The notes below the pieces were generated by a model, which saw nothing but the letters and a program-made list of their open reading frames with translations, searched no databases and was not told the DNA's origin. A stretch of DNA of 64,000 nt, from positions 62,001 to 126,000 of the forward strand of contig NZ_BOOY01000016.1 in the NCBI RefSeq assembly GCF_016863475.1. Reading direction: 5' to 3'. Within the stretch, counting starts at the first letter, position 1; every line of letters begins with the position of its first letter. The stretch comes from Spirilliplanes yamanashiensis. Its GTDB lineage: Bacteria; Actinomycetota; Actinomycetes; Mycobacteriales; Micromonosporaceae. Made by a program: the position numbers and the translations under genes. Shown in pieces: positions 1 through 9,931 of this stretch.

Positions 1-1290
1 GATGGCGGTGCCGACGGCGACGGTGCCGACGCGGCCCACGTACATCAGGATGACGAGCACCACCTGGGCCGGCTCCGGCAGGTTCGGGGTGATGCCGGTG
101 CTGAGCCCGACGGTGGCGAACGCGCTCGTCACCTCGAACAGGGCCCGGTCGAACTCGACGCCGTCGGTGAGCCACACCAGGGCCAGGGTGCCGGTGGCGA
201 CCAGCGCGACGCCGAGCAGCGCGATGGTGATGGCCTGGCGCTGGGTCTCCTCGGCGATGCGGCGGTGCTTGATGACGACGTCGGGCTCGCCGCGCAGCTC
301 CGCCCAGATCACGAACGCCAGCAGCAGGAACGTGGTGACCCGGATGCCGCCGGCGGTGCTGGCGCTGCCGCCGCCGATGAACATCAGGGCGTTGGTGACG
401 GCGATCGTCTCGGCGTTGAGGTCGCCCAGGTCCACGCTGTTGAAGCCGCCGGAGCGGGTCATGACGTCCTGGGTGAACGCGGCGAGCACCTTGGTGGCGA
501 CGCCGAGCCCGCCGAGCGTGTCGGGGTTGCTCCACTCGAAGACGAGGAAGACGGCGAAGCCGCCGACGCTGAGCAGCGCCGTGCCCCACACGGTGAGCCG
601 GGTGTGGGTGGACCACTTGCCGGGCTGGCGCCACTCCCGGAACAGCTCGAACAGCACCGGGAAGCCGATGGAGCCGAACAGCACGCCCAGCGACAGCGGC
701 ACGCACATCCACCAGTCGCCGACGAAGCGGGTGAGGCTGTCGGGGTAGAGCGCGAACCCCCCGTTGTTGACGGACTGCACGGCGTGGAACGCCGACTCGT
801 ACAGGCTGCGGCCCCACGGGTAGCCGTAGTGCAGGCGCAGCCGCAGCGTCAGGATCGCCGTGATGACCGCCTCGGCGATCAGCAGCGACCCGGCGACGCG
901 CAGCAGCACCCCGCGCACGTTGCCGCTGATCAGCCCGGCGCTCTCGGCCTGGGCCCGCAGCCGGCCGCTGAGCCCGAGTTTGCGGGAGACGAGCAGGCCG
1001 AGCAGCGTCGCCATCGTCATGATGCCGATGCCGCCGACCTGCACCAGCACGGTGATGAGCACCTCGCCGAACGTCGACCAGTAGCTCTCGGTGTCGACGA
1101 CCGCCAGGCCGGTCACGCAGACGGCGGACGTGGCGGTGAACAGCGCCGTGACGAACGGCGCGTGCCCAGGTTCGGCCCGGGCGGCGGGCAGCATCATGAG
1201 CAGGGTGCCGACGGTCACCGCCGCGAGGAACGCGAGCGGGACGATCCGGGCCGGGTGCCGCACCGCGCCTCCCCCTCGTCGGGTGGTCAC
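1..1290 (-). CDS. trkH: TrkH/KtrB-type potassium uptake channel subunit (3' end cut by window edge)
   Basis: Membrane pore subunit for K+ (or Na+-coupled K+) uptake. It needs a cytosolic RCK partner (TrkA/KtrA), which is not visible here. The translation holds the four P-loop signatures of the superfamily: TSAVCVTGL near residue 35, SVNNGGF, TRSGGFN and ATVGLSTG, each between hydrophobic helices. About 430 residues are visible with no stop. The last visible motif (GRVGT) lies close to the usual C-terminus, so probably only a short tail is missing. The GTG start at 1290 overlaps the hrpB stop as GTGA, implying translational coupling. An ATG-initiated frame is absent, which makes the gene easy to miss. 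Confidence 0.9.
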   Translation of the reverse strand, partial: MTTRRGGGAVRHPARIVPLAFLAAVTVGTLLMMLPAARAEPGHAPFVTALFTATSAVCVTGLAVVDTESYWSTFGEVLITVLVQVGGIGIMTMATLLGLLVSRKLGLSGRLRAQAESAGLISGNVRGVLLRVAGSLLIAEAVITAILTLRLRLHYGYPWGRSLYESAFHAVQSVNNGGFALYPDSLTRFVGDWWMCVPLSLGVLFGSIGFPVLFELFREWRQPGKWSTHTRLTVWGTALLSVGGFAVFLVFEWSNPDTLGGLGVATKVLAAFTQDVMTRSGGFNSVDLGDLNAETIAVTNALMFIGGGSASTAGGIRVTTFLLLAFVIWAELRGEPDVVIKHRRIAEETQRQAITIALLGVALVATGTLALVWLTDGVEFDRALFEVTSAFATVGLSTGITPNLPEPAQVVLVILMYVGRVGTVAVGTAI

Positions 1291-3731
1291 TGCCGGGCGC
1301 GGCGGGCGGTGTGCCGCGTCGGCGCCGCGGTGGACGGATCTTCCGGCCACGGGTGGCGAGGATAGCGGCCCCGGAGCTCCGCGCGGACCTGCGCGTAACC
1401 CGTTGCCCAGAACGAGGCCAGATCGCGGGTGACGGCGACGGGCCGCCCGGCGGGCGACAGCAGGTGCAGCAGCACCGGCACCCGGCCGTCGGCGAGCCGC
1501 GGGGCGTCGCGCCAGCCGAACGCCTCCTGCACCTTCACGGCCAGCACGGGGGCGGCGGGGTCGGTGTAGTCGACGCGCACGTGCGACCCGCTGGGCACGG
1601 TGAGCCGTTCGGGCGCGACCGCGTCGAGCCGGGCCGCCTCCCGCCAGGACAGCAGCCCGCGCAGCGCCCCGGCGACATCAATCTTGGCCAGGTCGGCGCG
1701 GCGGCGGGCCCGGCCGAGGTCGGGCCAGTCCGCGGCGAGCAGCGCCGCGTCGTCGACGGCGGGCCAGGGCGGGCCGAGCGCGGCGTGGCAGAACGCGAGC
1801 CGGGCGCGCAGCTCGGTGGCCGCGCGCCGCCAGTCCAGCAGGGCGAGGCCCTCGCGGCGCAGCCCCTCGCGCAGCGCGGCACGCACGGCGTCCGGGTCGG
1901 GGTCGGTGAGCCGCCGCTCGGCCAGCACGATGGCGCCGAGCCGCTCGACCCGGCGGGCCACGACGTCGCCGCCGGCCCAGCCGACCTCGGTCTCGTCGGC
2001 GAGCAGGGCGGCGGCGGCGCGCCGGGCCGCCGGCTCGTCGAGCGGGGCGGCGGCGCGGATCCGCGCGGACGCCGCGCCGGGCGCCCGGTCGGCGTCGGCG
2101 ACGGCCAGCCAGCCGGCGGCGGCGAGGCCGCTGCCGGGCGCCAGGTCCGCGGCGGTGCCGCCCGCCATGAGGTACGCCCGCCCGCCCGGCTCCCGGGCCC
2201 GGGCCACCCGCTCCGGGTACGCCAGGGCGACGACCAGCCCGGCCGCCAGGTCGTCGGGCAGGCCGCCGGGGTCGGGCGCGTCACCGGCGGCGCGCTGCAG
2301 CCGGCGGGCCTCGGCGCGCCACGCCGGGTCGCCGCGGGCCGCCCGCCACGCGGCGGCCAGGTCGTCGCCGGACCCGCGCCGCTCGTCGAGCAGGGCGACG
2401 ATCTCGGCGGCCCGCCGGGCGCCCACGGCCGCGGCCCCGTCGAGCAGGGCGCGGGCGAGCCGCGGGTGGGTGCCGGCGCCGGCGAGGGCGCGCCCGCGGG
2501 CGGTGACGCGCCCGTCGGGGCCGACCGCGCCCAGCGCCCGCAGCGTCGCGGCGGCCGCCTGCAGCGCCCCGGCGGGCGGCGGGTCGGGCAGGGCCAGCCC
2601 GGCGCCGTCGGGGTGGCCCCACAGCGCCAGGTCGAGCGCGAACCCGGTGAGGTCGGCGGCGGCGATCTCCGCCTCCGGCTGGGCGGGCAGCCGGTCGTGC
2701 TGCGCCTGCGACCAGCACCGGTACGCCCGCCCGGGCGCCTCCCGCCCGGCCCGGCCGGCCCGCTGGTGGGCGGCGGCCCGGGACACCGGCACGGTGACCA
2801 GCGCGCCGAGGCCGCGGGCGTGGTCGGTGCGCGGCACCCGGCTCAGCCCGGCGTCCACGACGGCCCGCACGCCCGGCACGGTGAGGCTGCTCTCGGCGAC
2901 GGCGGTGGCCAGCACGACCCGGCGGCCGCCGCCCGGGCGCAGCGCGGCGTCCTGGTCGGCGCCGGACAGCCGGCCGTGCAGGGCGACCGTGGGCACCCCG
3001 GACAGCCGCCGGGCCACGTCGCCGATCTCGCGGGCGCCCGGCAGGAACGCCAGCACGTCGCCGTCGCCCTCGGCCAGCGCCCGGCGCACGGTGGCGGCGA
3101 CGTGGTCGAGCAGCCGGGGGTCGACGCGCAGCCCGTGCGGCGGGGTGACCGGGCCGGCCGGCGGGCACCACCGCACGTCGACGGGGTGCAGCACGCTCGC
3201 CGCCTCGACGACCGGGCCGCCGAGCACCTCGGCCAGGCGCTGCGCCTCGGCGGTGGCGGACGTGGCGAGCACCCGCAAGTCGTCGCGCAGGGCGGCGCGC
3301 ACGTCCACCAGGAACGCCAGCGCCAGGTCGGAGTCGAGGTGCCGCTCGTGGCACTCGTCCAGGATCACGGTGGCGGTGCCGGCCAGCTCGGGGTCGCGGT
3401 GCAGCCGGCGCACGAGCACGCCGGTGGTGACGACCTCGACCACGGTGTCCGGGCCGGTGCGCCGCTCGCCGCGCACCGTGTAGCCGACGCGGCCGCCGAC
3501 CTGCTCGCCGAGCAGCGCCGCCATCCGGCGCGCGGCGGCCCGGGCGGCGACCCGGCGCGGCTCGGCCACCACGACCTTGCCGCGGGCGTCGGCCAGCGCC
3601 AGCGGCACCACCGTGGTCTTGCCGGTGCCGGGCGGCGCGACCAGCACGGCCGCACCGGCGCCGGCCAGCGCGTCGCGCACCGCCGGCAGCGCCGCCACGA
3701 TCGGCAGGTCGGGCAGCTCGGCGATCAGCAC
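1287..3731 (-). CDS. hrpB: ATP-dependent RNA helicase HrpB
   Basis: DEAH-family superfamily 2 helicase of about 814 residues, the usual HrpB length. Walker A PPGTGKT lies near residue 33, the DECH box near 125, and motif III SAT near 158. A QRAGRAGR motif VI and the long HrpB C-terminal region follow. The cellular role of HrpB is poorly defined; it is inferred to act on RNA. I prefer the GTG at 3731, which begins the conserved 'LIAELPDLPIV' N-terminus 4 nt after the stop of the upstream MFS gene. An upstream GTG/ATG-type start at 3776 would add 15 unconserved residues and overlap that gene. It sits in a leftward run MFS-hrpB-trkH. Confidence 0.9.
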   Translation of the reverse strand: MLIAELPDLPIVAALPAVRDALAGAGAAVLVAPPGTGKTTVVPLALADARGKVVVAEPRRVAARAAARRMAALLGEQVGGRVGYTVRGERRTGPDTVVEVVTTGVLVRRLHRDPELAGTATVILDECHERHLDSDLALAFLVDVRAALRDDLRVLATSATAEAQRLAEVLGGPVVEAASVLHPVDVRWCPPAGPVTPPHGLRVDPRLLDHVAATVRRALAEGDGDVLAFLPGAREIGDVARRLSGVPTVALHGRLSGADQDAALRPGGGRRVVLATAVAESSLTVPGVRAVVDAGLSRVPRTDHARGLGALVTVPVSRAAAHQRAGRAGREAPGRAYRCWSQAQHDRLPAQPEAEIAAADLTGFALDLALWGHPDGAGLALPDPPPAGALQAAAATLRALGAVGPDGRVTARGRALAGAGTHPRLARALLDGAAAVGARRAAEIVALLDERRGSGDDLAAAWRAARGDPAWRAEARRLQRAAGDAPDPGGLPDDLAAGLVVALAYPERVARAREPGGRAYLMAGGTAADLAPGSGLAAAGWLAVADADRAPGAASARIRAAAPLDEPAARRAAAALLADETEVGWAGGDVVARRVERLGAIVLAERRLTDPDPDAVRAALREGLRREGLALLDWRRAATELRARLAFCHAALGPPWPAVDDAALLAADWPDLGRARRRADLAKIDVAGALRGLLSWREAARLDAVAPERLTVPSGSHVRVDYTDPAAPVLAVKVQEAFGWRDAPRLADGRVPVLLHLLSPAGRPVAVTRDLASFWATGYAQVRAELRGRYPRHPWPEDPSTAAPTRHTARRARQ

Positions 3732-3735
3732 CGGA

Positions 3736-5175
3736 TCAGTGTGGCGTACCGGCGCCGACGGGTTCGCCCGCGGCACGATCCTGCGCGCGCCGGTCGGCCC
3801 GGATGTCCGCCACCGCCGCCGCCAGCGCCACCGCGACGAAGCCGACGGTGACCAGCAGCGCCGGGCGCACCGCCGCGGACCAGTCGCCGCCGCTCGCCGC
3901 CAGCCGGTTGAAGAAGACCGCGCCGACGCCGGCGATGCCGACCGCGGTGCCGATGCGCTGACCGGTCTGCAGGACGCCGCCCGCGCTGCCGGCCCGCTCC
4001 ACCGGGACCTCGGCCAGCGTCAGGGTCACGTTGGGGCTGATCACCAGGCCGCTGCCGAGCCCGGCCACGAGCAGCGGCAGCGCCATCGCCCAGCCCGCCC
4101 CGCGCCCCGGCGCCAGGTGCAGCGCCAGCACGGTGCCGGCCAGCCCGGCCAGCACGGTCGCGAGCCCGGCGGCCACCAGGCGGCGGCCGTGGGCGTTGAC
4201 GAGCCGGCCGCCGGCCGCCGACGCCACGGCCGAGCCGGCCGCGAACGGGGTGACGGCCAGGCCCGCCAGCAGCGCGCTGTAGCCGAGGCCGGTCTGCAGG
4301 TAGATGGTCAGCACGAAGAAGATCGCGGTGAACCCGGCGAAGTAGCACAGCGCCAGCAGCGAGCCGAGCGCGTACGAGCGGCGGCGGAACAGCGCCAGGT
4401 CGACCAGCGGGGCGCGGGTGCGGCCGTACCGGCGTTCCCACGCCGCGAAGACGGCGAACACGGCCAGCCCGGCGGGCACGAGCAGCCACTTCGCCGGCGA
4501 CGTCCACTGCCGCTCCTGCACCAGCGGCAGCAGGAGCAGCAGCACAGCGGCGCCGAGCAGCGCGACGCCGACGGGGTCGAGCGGCTCGCGGCGGCGGGCG
4601 GGTTCCCCGGCGGGGATCCACCGCCACCCGAGCACGATGGCGGCGACGCCGATCGGCAGGTTGATGAAGAACACCCAGCGCCAGCCGGCCTCGGCGCCGA
4701 ACCCGGCGATGAGCGCGCCGCCGAGCAGCGGACCGACCGCCGTGGACACCCCGATGACCGCGCCCAGCAGCCCGAACGGCCGGCCCCGCTCCTCCGGCCG
4801 GTACAGCTGCTGGATCAGCCCGGACACCTGCGGGTTGATGATGCCGGCGCCCGCGCCCTGCAGCAGCCGCGCCGCGATCAGCCAGCCCGGGCCCGGCGCC
4901 AAGCCGGCCAGGGCACTCGCGCCGGTGAACAGGGCCAGCCCGGCGACGAACATGCCGCGCCGGCCGCGGGCGTCGCCGAGCCGCCCGGCGGGCACCAGCA
5001 GCAGCCCGAACGCGAGCGCGTACCCGCTGACCACCCACTGCAGACCGGCCTCGTCCAGGCCCAGCCCGCCCTCGATCGACGGCAGGGCGACGTTGACGAT
5101 GCTGACGTCGAGCAGGGACATGAACGCGGTCACCAGCCCGACGGCGAGGACCTTGCGGCGGGCTGTCGGCGTCAC
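3736..5175 (-). CDS. MFS multidrug transporter, DHA2 (EmrB/QacA) type
   Basis: Proton-driven efflux protein of 479 residues with about 14 hydrophobic segments. It has the DHA2 N-terminus (LDVSIVNVALPSIE), motif A-like 'GRLGDARGRRGMF' after TM2 and a TM5 motif 'GPLLGGALIAGFG' typical of drug/H+ antiporters. The GTG start at 5175 is the only one that keeps the conserved N-terminus intact. It is the first gene of a leftward run with hrpB (4-nt gap). The substrate is not predictable. The 455 nt upstream hold only a decayed SDR fragment on the other strand. Confidence 0.88.
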   Translation of the reverse strand: MTPTARRKVLAVGLVTAFMSLLDVSIVNVALPSIEGGLGLDEAGLQWVVSGYALAFGLLLVPAGRLGDARGRRGMFVAGLALFTGASALAGLAPGPGWLIAARLLQGAGAGIINPQVSGLIQQLYRPEERGRPFGLLGAVIGVSTAVGPLLGGALIAGFGAEAGWRWVFFINLPIGVAAIVLGWRWIPAGEPARRREPLDPVGVALLGAAVLLLLLPLVQERQWTSPAKWLLVPAGLAVFAVFAAWERRYGRTRAPLVDLALFRRRSYALGSLLALCYFAGFTAIFFVLTIYLQTGLGYSALLAGLAVTPFAAGSAVASAAGGRLVNAHGRRLVAAGLATVLAGLAGTVLALHLAPGRGAGWAMALPLLVAGLGSGLVISPNVTLTLAEVPVERAGSAGGVLQTGQRIGTAVGIAGVGAVFFNRLAASGGDWSAAVRPALLVTVGFVAVALAAAVADIRADRRAQDRAAGEPVGAGTPH

Positions 5176-5210
5176 CGCCGCCGGGTTCCCCGCCGGTCAC
5201 CCGGCAAACC

Positions 5211-5230
5211 GCTGCGGTGGCCGCGGTCAC
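5211..5230 (+). repeat. 20-bp direct repeat, left copy
   Basis: GCTGCGGTGGCCGCGGTCAC occurs here and again at 5589-5608, a perfect 20-nt match flanking the truncated SDR fragment. A shorter 12-nt direct repeat (CGGTCACCCGGC, 5194-5205 and 5224-5235) overlaps the left copy. The bases outside the two 20-mers differ. Confidence 0.8.
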
Positions 5231-5244
5231 CCGGCCTCCCGGCG

Positions 5245-5586
5245 CGGCACCTCTACGGCACGTACGCCGGCAGCAAGGCCGCGTTCGAGTCCGCCGGCGA
5301 CGCACCGCGCCGGGCGGTGTCCACTCAGGGCGTCCAGGTGGTGATCGTGCAGTCCGGCGGCGCGGAGCACACCGGCCTGTACGGCGAGCTGATCTCCTCG
5401 ACGGTGCGGTTCCCGTCCGCGTTCCTGCGACGCGCGATCACCGCCGAGAAGGCGGCGGCGACGATCGCGCGGATCACCACCACCCGGCGGCCCCGGGCCC
5501 GGTACAGCCTCGGCCCGGACGCGGCGCTCACCCTGCCGCTCGATCGCCTCCTGCCGACCCGGCTGATGGATCGCGTCCTCTCGTGA
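5245..5586 (+). pseudogene. C-terminal remnant of a short-chain dehydrogenase/reductase (SDR)
   Basis: The frame reads through a typical SDR catalytic helix, 'YAGSKAAFES', carrying the Tyr-x3-Lys pair, then the post-catalytic 'GVQVVIVQSGG' (where SDRs have 'V..V.PG') and a C-terminal substrate region up to a stop at 5584-5586. The N-terminal Rossmann half with the TGxxxGxG dinucleotide motif is missing, and the upstream sequence is not SDR-like in any frame. No plausible start or ribosome site precedes it. About 110 of the usual 250-280 residues remain, so it is a 5'-deleted pseudogene. Confidence 0.75.
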
Positions 5587-5588
5587 CG

Positions 5589-5608
5589 GCTGCGGTGGCC
5601 GCGGTCAC
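5589..5608 (+). repeat. 20-bp direct repeat, right copy
   Basis: Exact second copy of the 20-mer at 5211-5230. It begins 3 nt after the SDR remnant's stop codon and ends 22 nt before the AAA ATPase start. The segment bounded by the two copies is 358 nt and contains essentially the whole SDR fragment. Confidence 0.8.
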
Positions 5609-5630
5609 GGCGCGCTGGCATGCTCGGGGT

Positions 5631-7016
5631 ATGGGCGACGTCATCGAGCACGCGGGCTGCCGGGTCACGTTGCCCGACAGCCCCACCGCGGGCCGGCAGC
5701 TGCTGACCGGGCAGCTGCCCGAGTCCGTCCGGGAGGTGCTGCTGACCCGCGCCGACGCCACCCGCGACGGCCTGCCCGTGGTGCGGCTGGAGGCGCGGAT
5801 CGCCACCGAGCGGCCGCGCGGCGGCGCGCTGGGCCGCGACCCGCTCGGCGTGCTGCTGGAGCGGCGGCTCGCCGCGGGCGACGCCTGGGCGGCACGCATC
5901 GTGGGCGGGCTCGACCAGGCGACGGAGGCGTACCGCCGGTTCGTGCCGCCCACCCCGGAGCCGGCGCCGACGGTCGGCGTGCGGGCCGACGCGGTCAGCG
6001 GCCTGCAGGTCGCGATCGACCACCTGCCGGGGCTGACGACGGTGCGCGCGGTCGCGCCCGAGTCGCCCGAGCCGGTGCCCGCGATGCTGTGCCTGGTGCT
6101 CGACGTGCTGGCCGAGCTGGCGGGGCCGCTGGACGGCCGCGAGTTCGCCCTCGAACCGGAGGGCGCCGTGCCCCGGCCCGCGCCGCCGCCGGCAACGCCG
6201 TCGTCCGAGCGGGTGACCCTCGACCAGGTGGGCGGCCTGGACGCGATCGTGGCGCAGTTCCGGCAGATCGCGGTGTCGTTCCGGCACCCCGACGTGATGG
6301 CCCGCTGGGGCGCGCGCCGCCCGCAGGGCATCCTCATGTACGGCCCGCCCGGCACCGGCAAGACCATGCTGGCGCGGGCGCTGGCCAACGAGATCGGCGC
6401 CGAGTTCCGTGAGGTGCGCACCCCGGAGATCCTCGACAAGTGGCTGGGTGCGTCCGAGCGCAACATCAAGCGGATCTTCCGCGAGGCGCGCCGGTACCGG
6501 AACCCCACGGTGCTGCTGTTCGACGAGTTCGACAGCATCATCAGCTACGCGGGGCAGGGCGGCGACGCGGCGAGCCAGGCGTTCAACGCGGTCGCGGGCA
6601 TCTTCAAGCAGGAGATGAACGACCTGTTCGAGGACAACCCGACGATCATCGTGGTGGCCACGACGAACTTCCCGCAGCGGGTGGACGACTCCCTGATCCG
6701 CTCCGGCCGGTTCGACGTGAAGCTGTCGGTGCCGCTGCCCGACGAGGGCGGCCGCACGGAGATCCTCCGCAAGATGGTCGGCGAGCTGGCCGCCCGGCAC
6801 GAGCGCGACGGCTTCCGGATGTTCGCCCCGGACCTCGACCTGGCCGAGCTGGGCCGCGCGTCGCACGGCATGACCGGCGCGGACCTGCGCGAGGTGCTGC
6901 GCCGGGCGCAGCTGGCCAAGGCGATGCACGAGGCCCGCACCGGCGACCCGGCCCCGCCCATCACGGTGGCGGACCTGCTGGCCGAGCTGGACGCCCTGCG
7001 CGGCGTCAGGGCCTGA
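5631..7016 (+). CDS. AAA-family ATPase with uncharacterised N-terminal domain
   Basis: A protein of 461 residues. Residues 1-190 form an unrecognised alpha/beta region ending in a Pro-rich linker. Residues 195-460 are a classic AAA module: Walker A GPPGTGKT (238-245), Walker B LLFDEFD (295-301), sensor 1 ATTN (343-346), an arginine-finger region RSGRFD (357-362) and a C-terminal helical lid with GMTGADL. The module most resembles FtsH/proteasomal and Cdc48-type ATPases, but there is no protease domain or membrane helix, so a remodelling or unfolding role is inferred. A CATGCT -10-like box at 5619-5624 lies 6 nt before the ATG, suggesting a leaderless message. It overlaps the converging MBL gene by 11 nt. 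Confidence 0.85.
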   Translation: MGDVIEHAGCRVTLPDSPTAGRQLLTGQLPESVREVLLTRADATRDGLPVVRLEARIATERPRGGALGRDPLGVLLERRLAAGDAWAARIVGGLDQATEAYRRFVPPTPEPAPTVGVRADAVSGLQVAIDHLPGLTTVRAVAPESPEPVPAMLCLVLDVLAELAGPLDGREFALEPEGAVPRPAPPPATPSSERVTLDQVGGLDAIVAQFRQIAVSFRHPDVMARWGARRPQGILMYGPPGTGKTMLARALANEIGAEFREVRTPEILDKWLGASERNIKRIFREARRYRNPTVLLFDEFDSIISYAGQGGDAASQAFNAVAGIFKQEMNDLFEDNPTIIVVATTNFPQRVDDSLIRSGRFDVKLSVPLPDEGGRTEILRKMVGELAARHERDGFRMFAPDLDLAELGRASHGMTGADLREVLRRAQLAKAMHEARTGDPAPPITVADLLAELDALRGVRA

Positions 7017-7797
7017 CGGCCAGCGTCATCGTGTCGCCGCGGGCGATCGGCGTCACGTTCGGCACGCGAAGTCCCGTGGCGGCGGTGAGGAAGTCCGGCA
7101 GCCGCATCTTCTGCACCGCGTAGTCGTCGATGTGGATGGGCACGGTCAGCGCGGGCCGGACCAGCCGGGCCAGCTCGGCGCCCTGCCGGCCGTCCATCGT
7201 GAGCATCAGCCCGAGCAGCCGGGTGTTGCCCAGGTGCACGAGCATGACGTCGATCGGCCCGCACCGGCGCGGCACCTCGGCCAGCCACGGCCGGCAGAGG
7301 GTGTCGCCGGTGATGTAGATCCGCAGCTTGACGTCGTCGTCGGCGGCCAGCTCCACGACGGAGCCCATGACGTCGGGCAGCAGCCGGTCGACGACGCCGG
7401 GCCCGTGCCGGCCGGGCACGGAGGTGACCCGCAGCGTCTGCCGCCCGCGCGTCCAGGTGTGCGACTCCCAGGTGGCGAGCCCCTGCGCGGCGGTGAACCG
7501 CTTGCGGCGCAGCTTGCGCTCGGCCTGGCGGGTGGTGACGATCGGCAGCTCCCCCGGCAGCCGCAGCCGGGCCTCGCGGTCGAAGTGGTCGCCGTGCAGG
7601 TGCGACAGCAGCACGGCGTCCAGTTCGGGCACCGGCACGGCGGCCAGCGCCGGGTCCTTGACCCGCCGGGTCCACGCGCCGTAGCCGAGGTACACGCGGC
7701 TGCCGGCGGGCCCGAAGGCCGGGTCGGTGAGCAGCGTGAAGTCGCCGAGGCGCAGCACGGTGGTGGCGTTGCCGATGAAGGTCACGGAGGCGTCCAC
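7006..7797 (-). CDS. MBL-fold metallo-hydrolase (UlaG/NAPE-PLD-like)
   Basis: A protein of 263 residues with the metallo-beta-lactamase fold. The metal-binding motif HLHGDH is at residues 66-71, and the N-terminus 'ASVTFIGNATTVLRLG...LTDP' is typical of the UlaG/RomA/NAPE-PLD-like branch. Later ligands include the GRHGPG loop, 'TGDT' and 'HIDDY'. A zinc-dependent hydrolase of unknown substrate is expected in the cytosol. The start is a GTG at 7797 chosen by the conserved N-terminus; no strong Shine-Dalgarno site is visible. The 3' end converges on and overlaps the AAA ATPase gene. Confidence 0.82.
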   Translation of the reverse strand: MDASVTFIGNATTVLRLGDFTLLTDPAFGPAGSRVYLGYGAWTRRVKDPALAAVPVPELDAVLLSHLHGDHFDREARLRLPGELPIVTTRQAERKLRRKRFTAAQGLATWESHTWTRGRQTLRVTSVPGRHGPGVVDRLLPDVMGSVVELAADDDVKLRIYITGDTLCRPWLAEVPRRCGPIDVMLVHLGNTRLLGLMLTMDGRQGAELARLVRPALTVPIHIDDYAVQKMRLPDFLTAATGLRVPNVTPIARGDTMTLAVRP

Positions 7798-7878
7798 CCG
7801 GTCGCCGTACCCCGGTCCCGTGCCGTCATGCGTGGCGTCCCAGCCGGCGTCCAGAAACCGCTGGCAGGCTGGTCGGCG

Positions 7879-8541
7879 ATGAGTCCACGAATCCTCGCCG
7901 GCCTCGGCGCCGCCTGCGTGGCGGCGTCGCTCGCCCTGTTCGCCTGGCTGCACGTCACCCCGCCGTCGGCGGGCCTGAGCTGGTCGCGGCGCACGATCAG
8001 CCAGTACGCCCTGCTCGACAACGGCTGGGCGTTCGACGCGGCGACGCTGCTGCTGGCGGCCGGCTCGGCGGCGGTGCTGGCGGCCCTGGTGCGGGCGCGG
8101 CTGCTGCGGGCCGGCTCGGGCGCGGCGGTGGCGCTGGCGCTGTGGGTCGCCGGGCTGGTGGGCGTCGTGTGGTTCGAGAAGCACAACTGGGCGGTCGGGC
8201 CGTCGATGAGCGGCGACATCCACCGGGTGGCGAGCCTGGTGGCGTTCCTGAGCCTGCCCGCGGCGGCGCTGCTGGCGGCGGCGCCGTGGCTGCGCGACCG
8301 GCGGTGGCGCGGCCCGGCCCGGGCGGTGACGCTGGGCGGCGTGGTGTCGCTGCTGTGCTTCACGCCGCTGCTGTGGGCGCTGGTCACCCAGCCGGTGACG
8401 GGCGTGGCGTGGTGGCGGGCGATCCCGCTGGGCGGCGTCGAACGGGTCCTCGGCCTGGCCGAGGTGGTCACCGTGCTGCTGCTGGCGTGGTGGGCCGCCC
8501 GGGCCCGCGCGGACCACCGCGCCCCGGCCACCGTCGCGTAG
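7879..8541 (+). CDS. DUF998-family integral membrane protein
   Basis: A protein of 220 residues with about six hydrophobic helices. Features of DUF998 proteins are present: 'SRRTISQYAL' after TM1 and 'MSGDIHRVASLVAFLSLP' in the middle. The function is not known for the family. A second member lies at 14800-15453. The ATG at 7879 begins directly at the first helix, and a CAGGCT -10-like box lies just upstream. Its TAG stop supplies the first three bases of the TAGCGT -10 box for the next gene. Confidence 0.78.
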   Translation: MSPRILAGLGAACVAASLALFAWLHVTPPSAGLSWSRRTISQYALLDNGWAFDAATLLLAAGSAAVLAALVRARLLRAGSGAAVALALWVAGLVGVVWFEKHNWAVGPSMSGDIHRVASLVAFLSLPAAALLAAAPWLRDRRWRGPARAVTLGGVVSLLCFTPLLWALVTQPVTGVAWWRAIPLGGVERVLGLAEVVTVLLLAWWAARARADHRAPATVA

Positions 8542-8551
8542 CGTTCCGCGC

Positions 8552-9901
<1,350 letters not shown>

Positions 9902-9931
9902 CCCCGACGCTCGGCACCGCCCGGAACGGCC

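Noticed and set aside
3732-3776. Longer N-terminus for HrpB
   Set aside because: The 15 extra residues are unconserved and would overlap the MFS gene; the GTG at 3731 fits family alignments from memory and the gene spacing.
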